From Altererythrobacter sp. B11 (GTDB taxonomy: Bacteria > Pseudomonadota > Alphaproteobacteria > Sphingomonadales > Sphingomonadaceae), in NCBI RefSeq assembly GCF_003569745.1, contig NZ_AP018498.1:496001-560000 (forward strand): a stretch of DNA of 64,000 bases, in the 5' to 3' direction. Made by a program: the position numbers and the translations under genes. Below, one piece after another: positions 56,418 to 64,000 of this stretch (its first letter is position 1; each line of letters begins with the position of its first letter). The notes below the pieces were generated by a model. It was not told where the DNA came from. It ran no database searches and saw only the letters and a list, made by a program, of their open reading frames with translations.

Positions 56418-56492
56418 TGGTGCTGCTGGGGAGGATTGAACTCCCGACCTCACCCTTACCAAGGGTGCGCTCTACCACTGAGCTACAGCAGC
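56418..56492 (-). tRNA. tRNA-Thr(GGT)
   Basis: On the minus strand it runs from GCTGCTGTAGCTCAG to CAGCAGCACCA. The acceptor stem GCTGCTG pairs with CAGCAGC. The loop TTGGTAA with anticodon GGT lies between CACCC and GGGTG, and the T arm has GAGTTCAATCCTC. CCA is encoded. 75 nt. Confidence 0.97.
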
Positions 56493-56615
56493 ACTGGAGG
56501 CATGCCCCAAGCCGGCCTGTTTGCCGGCGGGGAGCAGGCGCGCGCTAATGGCATGCCTCGCCGGGATGTCAAGCCATGCTTGAGCCTGCCCGCCTTTGGC
56601 GGCAAAGCCTTTGCG

Positions 56616-56765
56616 ATGAGCGAAGGCGAACAGAAATTGTCGCGCGAGGAGCGTCTGGCGGCCAAGCTGCGCGAGAACCTGCGCCGCCGCAAGGCGCAGG
56701 CGCGCGCGATGGGGGATGACCATACGGGGCAGGACGCCCTTCCCAAACCGGCGGAGGACGGCTAA
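56616..56765 (+). CDS. Small basic conserved-type protein, 49 residues
   Basis: Starts MSEGEQKLSREERLAAKLR and continues with a basic helix (NLRRRKAQARA) and an acidic, proline-containing tail. The composition and length resemble a short protein I associate with this position upstream of gpmA in sphingomonads. Probably a nucleic-acid-binding or unknown small protein. Stop 41 bp before the gpmA start. The frame continues upstream through the tRNA region, which is not coding. Confidence 0.6.
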   Translation: MSEGEQKLSREERLAAKLRENLRRRKAQARAMGDDHTGQDALPKPAEDG

Positions 56766-56805
56766 CGGGCGGGGCTTCCAAACAGCCGCAGGAGCCGCAG
56801 CCCAA

Positions 56806-57492
56806 GTGCCCAGCCTGATCCTCGTCCGCCACGGCCAGAGCCAGTGGAATCTGGAAAACCGCTTCACCGGCTGGTGGGATGTGGACCTGACCGAAAAGGG
56901 CGTCGGCGAAGCGACTGCCGCCGGCGAACTGCTGGCGCAGAAGAACCTGCTGCCCACGCGCGCCTTCACCTCGCTGCAATTGCGGGCGATCAAGACGCTG
57001 CATCTGGCGCTGGAGGCCTGCGGCCGCCTGTGGATCCCCGAGATAAAGGACTGGCGGCTCAACGAACGGCATTACGGCGGCCTCACCGGGCTGGACAAGG
57101 CCGAGACCGCGGCGAAGCATGGCGAGGAGCAGGTGCATGTCTGGCGCCGCAGCTTCGATGTGCCGCCGCCCCCGCTGGAAGCGGGCAGCGCCTTCGATCT
57201 TGCCGGCGATCCGCGTTATGCCGGGCTGGCGGTCCCCGACACCGAAAGCCTGAAGCTCACCATAGAGCGGGTGCTGCCTTATTGGCAGAGCGACATCCTG
57301 CCCGTGCTGGCGAGCGGCGAGACGGTGATCATCTCTGCCCATGGCAATTCGCTGCGCGCGCTGGTGAAGCACCTTTCCCGCATATCGGACGAGGACATTA
57401 CCGGGCTGGAAATCCCCACCGGGCAGCCGATCGTCTATGAGTTCGACGGCGACATGAAGCCGGGCGAGCGGCACTATCTGAAGGATCGGTGA
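56806..57492 (+). CDS. gpmA: 2,3-bisphosphoglycerate-dependent phosphoglycerate mutase
   Basis: Glycolytic interconversion of 3- and 2-phosphoglycerate. The 228 residues include the phosphohistidine motif [10 protein letters not shown] near the N-terminus, [27 protein letters not shown] and the second catalytic histidine in [11 protein letters not shown]. The start is GTG 56806 (GGAG about 12 bases upstream). Its stop overlaps the purE start. Confidence 0.95.
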   Translation: MPSLILVRHGQSQWNLENRFTGWWDVDLTEKGVGEATAAGELLAQKNLLPTRAFTSLQLRAIKTLHLALEACGRLWIPEIKDWRLNERHYGGLTGLDKAETAAKHGEEQVHVWRRSFDVPPPPLEAGSAFDLAGDPRYAGLAVPDTESLKLTIERVLPYWQSDILPVLASGETVIISAHGNSLRALVKHLSRISDEDITGLEIPTGQPIVYEFDGDMKPGERHYLKDR

Positions 57493-57986
57493 TGAAGGCT
57501 TCCGCCGCACCCGTCGCCATCGTGATGGGCAGCCAGTCCGACTGGCCGACGATGAAGCGCGCCGCCGAAGTTCTGGAAGAGCTGGGCGTGGGGCATGAGG
57601 CGCGGATCGTGTCCGCCCATCGCACGCCGGATCGCATGGTGGCCTTCGGCAAGGGCGCGGCAGACGAAGGCTTCCGCGTAATCGTGGCGGGCGCCGGCGG
57701 CGCGGCGCATCTGCCGGGCATGCTGGCGGCGCTGACCCACCTGCCCGTGCTGGGCGTGCCGGTGCAGAGCCGCACGCTTTCGGGCCTCGACAGCCTGCTG
57801 TCCATTGTCCAGATGCCCGCCGGCGTGCCGACGGGGACGCTGGCGATCGGCGAAGCGGGCGCGACCAATGCCGGCCTGCTGGCGGCCGCGATCCTGGCCC
57901 TGTCGGACGAGGCGCTGGCGGAGCGGCTGAAGGCCTGGCGCGCAGCCCGCAGCGATGCCGTTGCCCTGGCGCCTTCGGAGGCATGA
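57492..57986 (+). CDS. purE: N5-carboxyaminoimidazole ribonucleotide mutase
   Basis: Purine synthesis: converts N5-CAIR to CAIR. The 164 residues show [23 protein letters not shown], and [12 protein letters not shown], the nucleotide/phosphate-binding segments of class I PurE. ATG 57492, with AAGGA upstream; a GTG one codon earlier is possible. Eleven bp before purK. Confidence 0.97.
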   Translation: MKASAAPVAIVMGSQSDWPTMKRAAEVLEELGVGHEARIVSAHRTPDRMVAFGKGAADEGFRVIVAGAGGAAHLPGMLAALTHLPVLGVPVQSRTLSGLDSLLSIVQMPAGVPTGTLAIGEAGATNAGLLAAAILALSDEALAERLKAWRAARSDAVALAPSEA

Positions 57987-57996
57987 GAGCGCCGCG

Positions 57997-59563
<1,567 letters not shown>

Positions 59564-59617
59564 CGCGCGAATGGACGCAGCACGCCTGACCCTGCCCGCG
59601 CCGAAGGCCCAGATCGC

Positions 59618-60544
59618 ATGATCCGGCTGGACCACGGCGCCCCCGTTCCGGCGGAACTGCGCGGCGCGATCCTGGCGCTGGGCAATTTCGACGGCTTTCA
59701 CCTCGGCCATCAGCGCGTGGTCGCCGAGGCGGTGGGCTGGGCGCGGGGCGAAGGACGCAGGACCATCGTGGCCACCTTCGATCCGCATCCGGTGCGCCAT
59801 TTCGCGCCGCATATTCCGCCCTTCCGCCTCACCACGCTGGACCAGCGGCAGGAACTGTTCGCCGCCGCCGGCGCCGATGCGATGATGGTGTTCCATTTCG
59901 ACGGGACGCTGGCGAAAACGCCTGCCGAAAGCTTCGTGACGCGCCTGCTGGGGGAACAGATGGGCGTGGCCGGGGTGGTGACGGGGGAGGATTTCACCTT
60001 CGGCAAGGATCGTGGCGGCAATGTGGAGCTGCTCGCCTCGGTCGGGCGGCGCTGCGGCATCGCCGCCCGCGCAGTCGGCCCGGTGCGGGCGGGGGGGATG
60101 ACCGTGTCCTCCAGCCGAATCCGCGATGCGCTGAAGGCAGGCGATTGCGAAGGCGCGGGCGCGCTGCTGACGCGGCCTTTCGCGGTGCGCGCCGTGGTCC
60201 AGCATGGGGACAAGCGCGGGCGGACCATCGGCTTCCCCACGGCGAATATGAACCTGGGGCAGTATCTGCGCCCGCGATACGGCATCTATGCCGTTACCGG
60301 GCGGATCATGGATACGGGGCAGACGCTGAAGGGCGCCGCCAATGTGGGCATCCGCCCGCAATTCGCCCCGCCGCAGGAACTGCTTGAGCCGCATTTCTTC
60401 GACTACTCGGGCGATCTCTACGGGCGGGAGCTGGAGGTGGCCTTCCACCACTTCCTGCGCCCCGAAGCCAAGTATGACAGCCTGGACGCGCTGATCGCGC
60501 AGATGACGGCGGATTGCGAACAGGCCCGGCGGCTGCTGGGCTGA
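59618..60544 (+). CDS. ribF: Bifunctional riboflavin kinase / FAD synthetase
   Basis: Converts riboflavin to FMN and FAD. The 308 residues have an N-terminal adenylyltransferase domain (LGNFDGFHLGHQ, then VSSSRIRDAL) and a C-terminal kinase domain (GRTIGFPTANM, KGAANVGIRPQF). Sixty-one bp upstream of ileS, as in many bacteria where ribF, ileS and lspA are neighbours. Confidence 0.97.
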   Translation: MIRLDHGAPVPAELRGAILALGNFDGFHLGHQRVVAEAVGWARGEGRRTIVATFDPHPVRHFAPHIPPFRLTTLDQRQELFAAAGADAMMVFHFDGTLAKTPAESFVTRLLGEQMGVAGVVTGEDFTFGKDRGGNVELLASVGRRCGIAARAVGPVRAGGMTVSSSRIRDALKAGDCEGAGALLTRPFAVRAVVQHGDKRGRTIGFPTANMNLGQYLRPRYGIYAVTGRIMDTGQTLKGAANVGIRPQFAPPQELLEPHFFDYSGDLYGRELEVAFHHFLRPEAKYDSLDALIAQMTADCEQARRLLG

Positions 60545-60605
60545 TGCCCGGGGGCGAGCGAGAGAAATTGCAGTCCGCCCCCGCCGCCGCTAAGGCGCGC
60601 GCTCT

Positions 60606-63491
60606 ATGACCGAACAGCGCGACTATAGAGATACCGTCTTCCTGCCGAAGACCGATTTCCCGATGAAGGCCGGCCTTCCCCAGAAGGAGCCGGGGATTCT
60701 CGCGCGCTGGGAGGATGACGGCCTCTATGCCGCGGTGCGCCGCAGCCGCGAAGGCCGCGAGAAGTTCATCCTCCACGACGGCCCGCCCTATGCCAATGGC
60801 GACATGCATATCGGCCACGCGCTGAACCATGTGCTGAAGGACATGGTAGTGCGCACCCAGACGCTGCTGGGTAAGGACGCGCCCTATGTGCCCGGCTGGG
60901 ACTGCCACGGCCTGCCCATCGAATGGAAGGTGGAGGAGCAGTACCGCAAGAAGAAGCTGGACAAGGATCAGGTCGATCCCACGGAATTCCGCGCCGAATG
61001 CCGCGCCTATGCGCAGCATTGGGTGGATGTTCAGCGCGAGCAGCTGAAGCGGCTGGGCGGGCTGGGCGATTGGGACAATCCCTATCTGACCATGCAGTTC
61101 GACAGCGAAGCGACAATCGTGCGCGAGCTGCTGAAATTCGCCGAAAGCGGCCAGCTCTATCGCGGTGCCAAGCCGGTGATGTGGAGCCCGGTTGAAAAGA
61201 CCGCCCTCGCCGAGGCGGAGGTGGAGTATGAGGACATCACCTCCACCCAGATCGACGTTGCGTTCGAGATCGTCGAATCGCCGATCGCGGAACTGGTCGG
61301 CGCCCATGCGGTGATCTGGACCACGACGCCGTGGACGATCCCGGTGAACCAGGCTTTGGCCTATGGGCCGGAGGTCGAGTATCACCACTATCGGGCCCAT
61401 GACGGCCGCCGCTTCCTCGTGGCGGCGCCCTTGCTGGCTTCGTTCTTCCTGCGCACCGGCCTTGGGCCCGTGGCGGAGGACATCGAGGGCGATCTCGCGA
61501 TAGAGGAATACGCTCTCGGGACGATAAAAGGCTCTGACCTGGCCGGCACCAAGGCCCGCCACCCGATGCACCATCTCGGCGGATTCTTTGCCGAGCCGCG
61601 GCCGATGCTGCCGGGCGATTTCGTCACCACGGACAGCGGCACGGGCCTCGTCCATATGGCGCCGGACCATGGCGAGGACGATTTCGAGCTGTGCAAAGCC
61701 CATGGAATCGCGCCGAAATTCGTGGTCGAGGCCGATGGTCGCTATCGCGAGGACTGGGGCTGGCTGCCGCGCAGCGACCCGCGTTCGATGAGCGTCATCA
61801 ATCCGAAGTTCAACGCGCCTGACGGGCCGATCTGCGAAGACCTGAAGGAAGCTGGAGCTTTGCTGGCGGCGAGTGCCGATTACCGGCACAGCTATCCGCA
61901 CAGCTGGCGGTCCAAGGCCAAGGTGATCTTCCGCTGCACGCCGCAGTGGTTCGTGCCGATGGACAAGCCCGGCATCGCCGAACACCTTGAAACGCCTGCA
62001 GAACAGGGCTGGGACAATGAAGGCGGCGCGATCGGGCCGGAGGCCACGCTGCGCAGCCTGGCGATGGAAGCGATCGAGCAGACGCGCTTCGTTCCGGAGA
62101 AGGGGCGGAACCGGATCGGCAGCATGGTGGAAGGCCGGCCCGATTGGGTGTTGAGCCGCCAGCGCGCCTGGGGCGTGCCGATCACCCTGTTCGTGAACCG
62201 GAAAACCGGGGAATATCTGGTAGATAAGGCCCTCAACGCGCGCATCGTGGAGAGCGTGCGTGCACAGGGCGTGGATGCGTGGAGCGACGAGGCTGCAACG
62301 CTTCTGCAAGAGTATGGGCATGACCCGGACGCGTATGAGCGGGTGACCGACATTCTCGACGTGTGGTTCGACAGCGGATCGACCCATGCCTTCGTGCTCG
62401 AAAGCGGGCGCTGGCCGGCGCTGCAATGGCCGGCCGACCTCTACCTGGAAGGCAGCGACCAGCATCGCGGCTGGTTCCAGTCCAGCCTGCTGGAAAGCTG
62501 CGGCACGCGCGGGCGGGCGCCCTACAAGGCGGTGCTGACCCATGGCTTCACCATGGATGCCCGGGGCGAGAAAATGTCCAAGAGCAAGGGCAACACGGTG
62601 AACCCGCTGGAGGTGATGCGCGATTACGGCGCCGACATCATCCGCCTGTGGGCGCTGAGCGTCGATTATACCGAGGACCACCGCATCGGGCCGGAAATCC
62701 TGAAGGGCGTGGCCGACCAGTATCGCAAGCTGCGCAACAGCTTCCGCTATATGCTCGGCGCGCTGGACGGCTTTACCGACAGCGAGCGAGTGGCCCCGGC
62801 CGACATGCCGGAGCTGGAACGCTACATGCTGGCGTTGCTGGGCGGGCTGGATGCCGAACTGCGCCGCGCGGTCGATGATTTCGACTTCAACGCCTACACC
62901 CGCCGGCTGGTGGACTTCTGCAACGAGGATCTGTCCGCCTTCTTCTTCGATATCCGCAAGGATCGGCTCTATTGCGACGCTCCGGGCGATCCCGCGCGGC
63001 GCGCCTATCGCACGGTGCTGGACACGCTGTTCCACGCGCTGGTGCGCTATGCCGCGCCGGCGCTGGTGTTCACGGCGGAAGAGGTGTGGGGCACACGCTA
63101 TCCCGATGGCGGCAGCGTGCATCTGCTGGAATGGCCCGAAGTGCCGGCCGCCGAGGCCGACCTCGCCCGCTGGGATCGCCTGCGCGCGCTGCGCGAAGAG
63201 GTGATGGAAGCGATCGAGCCGCTGCGGCGCGAGAAGCTGGTCCGCTCCGGGCTGGAGGCGGAGATCACCGTGCCGGCCGAGGCCGTGCCCGAGGGCGTGA
63301 CCGACGAGGAGCTGGCCGGGCTGTTCATTTCCGGCACCGTCTCCCGCGAGGAAGGCACCGCGATCCGCGTTTCGCGCAGCGACGACAACAAATGCGGCCG
63401 CTGCTGGCGGCTGCTGCCCGAAGTGACCGAGGACGGCGCCCTGTGCCATCGCTGCACCGCCGTGGTCGCCGAACTGGACAGCGCGGCATGA
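60606..63491 (+). CDS. ileS: Isoleucyl-tRNA synthetase
   Basis: Charges tRNA-Ile. The 961 residues contain the HIGH box (GDMHIGHALNHV), a CP1 editing domain (WTTTPWTIPVNQALAYG), the KMSKS box (EKMSKSKGNTVNP) and an anticodon domain. The C-terminal zinc module is CGRCW ... CHRC. The stop overlaps lspA as ATGA. Confidence 0.98.
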   Translation: MTEQRDYRDTVFLPKTDFPMKAGLPQKEPGILARWEDDGLYAAVRRSREGREKFILHDGPPYANGDMHIGHALNHVLKDMVVRTQTLLGKDAPYVPGWDCHGLPIEWKVEEQYRKKKLDKDQVDPTEFRAECRAYAQHWVDVQREQLKRLGGLGDWDNPYLTMQFDSEATIVRELLKFAESGQLYRGAKPVMWSPVEKTALAEAEVEYEDITSTQIDVAFEIVESPIAELVGAHAVIWTTTPWTIPVNQALAYGPEVEYHHYRAHDGRRFLVAAPLLASFFLRTGLGPVAEDIEGDLAIEEYALGTIKGSDLAGTKARHPMHHLGGFFAEPRPMLPGDFVTTDSGTGLVHMAPDHGEDDFELCKAHGIAPKFVVEADGRYREDWGWLPRSDPRSMSVINPKFNAPDGPICEDLKEAGALLAASADYRHSYPHSWRSKAKVIFRCTPQWFVPMDKPGIAEHLETPAEQGWDNEGGAIGPEATLRSLAMEAIEQTRFVPEKGRNRIGSMVEGRPDWVLSRQRAWGVPITLFVNRKTGEYLVDKALNARIVESVRAQGVDAWSDEAATLLQEYGHDPDAYERVTDILDVWFDSGSTHAFVLESGRWPALQWPADLYLEGSDQHRGWFQSSLLESCGTRGRAPYKAVLTHGFTMDARGEKMSKSKGNTVNPLEVMRDYGADIIRLWALSVDYTEDHRIGPEILKGVADQYRKLRNSFRYMLGALDGFTDSERVAPADMPELERYMLALLGGLDAELRRAVDDFDFNAYTRRLVDFCNEDLSAFFFDIRKDRLYCDAPGDPARRAYRTVLDTLFHALVRYAAPALVFTAEEVWGTRYPDGGSVHLLEWPEVPAAEADLARWDRLRALREEVMEAIEPLRREKLVRSGLEAEITVPAEAVPEGVTDEELAGLFISGTVSREEGTAIRVSRSDDNKCGRCWRLLPEVTEDGALCHRCTAVVAELDSAA

Positions 63492-64000
63492 GCCCCGCCT
63501 GGCGCAACCGCCTGATCGGCCTGCTGCTGGCCGCCGTGGTGACGGCGGTGGACAAATGGGTGAAGCTGCAGGTGCTCGGCCCCTGGCAGGTGCGCGAACG
63601 CGGCTCGATCGAGCTGCTGCCCTACTTCAACCTCACCTTCACGCGCAATTTCGGCGTCTCGCTCGGCATGTTCGAGGCGACATCCATGGAAATGCGCTGG
63701 ATGCTGGTGGCGGTGACCGGGCTGATCGCGCTGGTGGTGTTCGTCTGGCTGCTGCGCGAGCGGCGGGCATGGGACATCATGCCCCTCGCGCTCGTGCTGG
63801 GCGGCGCCATCGGCAATATCCACGACCGCTACCGCTATGGCTTCGTGGTCGATTACGCCGATTTCCACATCGGCAGCTTCCGCCCCTTCCTGGTGTTCAA
63901 CGTGGCCGATGCCGCGATCACCGTGGGCGTCGTTATTATCCTTGCCCGCGCCTTGTTCATCCGCGAGAAACCGGAAGGCGAACAACAGGCGGACAGATCC
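63488..64000 (+). CDS. lspA: Lipoprotein signal peptidase II (3' end beyond window)
   Basis: Cleaves prolipoprotein signal peptides in the inner membrane. 171 residues are visible with four transmembrane segments. The conserved motifs NLTFTRNFGVSLG, GGAIGNIHDRYRYGFVVDY (first catalytic Asp) and FNVADAAITVG (second catalytic Asp) are all present, so only the C-terminal tail is missing. ATG 63488 overlaps the ileS stop. Confidence 0.96.
   Translation, partial: MSPAWRNRLIGLLLAAVVTAVDKWVKLQVLGPWQVRERGSIELLPYFNLTFTRNFGVSLGMFEATSMEMRWMLVAVTGLIALVVFVWLLRERRAWDIMPLALVLGGAIGNIHDRYRYGFVVDYADFHIGSFRPFLVFNVADAAITVGVVIILARALFIREKPEGEQQADRS

Noticed and set aside
60306-63449. 1047-codon minus-strand frame opposite ileS and ribF
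   Set aside because: Antisense shadow of two unmistakable genes in GC-rich DNA; no motifs of its own.

Overview
The window looks like chromosomal DNA of a sphingomonad-type alphaproteobacterium (Sphingomonadales; exact genus not determinable from this sequence alone). The DNA is GC-rich. The right third carries a run of housekeeping genes in an order I associate with that group: petABC with apt, pgeF-pepN, and gpmA-purE-purK-folA-ribF-ileS-lspA.

Left, about 1-12377: the right end of a genomic island. It holds two operons, one with a DsbD/ScsB-like thiol reductase and a second apolipoprotein N-acyltransferase, the other with a complete RND efflux pump and a DsbA-like protein. Both are preceded by an identical 18-bp tandem box of the kind bound by OmpR-type regulators. 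A tyrosine integrase follows, and the island ends at a 45-bp 3' fragment of a tRNA-Arg(CCG) gene, which marks an attachment site. The intact tRNA should lie beyond the left edge of the window.

Middle, 12688-40771: a large surface-polysaccharide locus. It has a complete dTDP-L-rhamnose operon (rfbCBDA) and an intact IS3-family insertion sequence with a -1 frameshift site. Next comes a minus-strand set (2OG-Fe(II) oxygenase, alpha/beta hydrolase, SGNH-like protein, beta-helix protein), an outer-membrane export lipoprotein, several glycosyltransferases and kdsA. Two further SGNH/GSCFA proteins follow, then a 1259-residue sulfotransferase/coiled-coil fusion, a double glycosyltransferase, and a dTDP-sugar epimerase. 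The export genes kpsT-kpsM-kpsE close the locus. The export components make this an ABC-transporter-dependent (group 2/3, Kps/Ctr-like) capsule locus. The polymer probably contains rhamnose or 6-deoxy-talose and may be acylated or sulfated; that composition is inferred.

Right, 40948-64000: tRNA-Gly(TCC), an OmpA-like lipoprotein, a cation/proton antiporter, apt, the cytochrome bc1 operon, pgeF and pepN, an SDR protein, an EamA transporter, threonine aldolase, a GNAT and a PRC-barrel protein, two PH-domain membrane proteins, tRNA-Thr(GGT), a small basic protein, then the gpmA-to-lspA series, with lspA cut by the window edge.

The parts most worth following up are the paired regulator boxes of the island, the minus-strand polymer-modification set, and the multidomain sulfotransferase protein.
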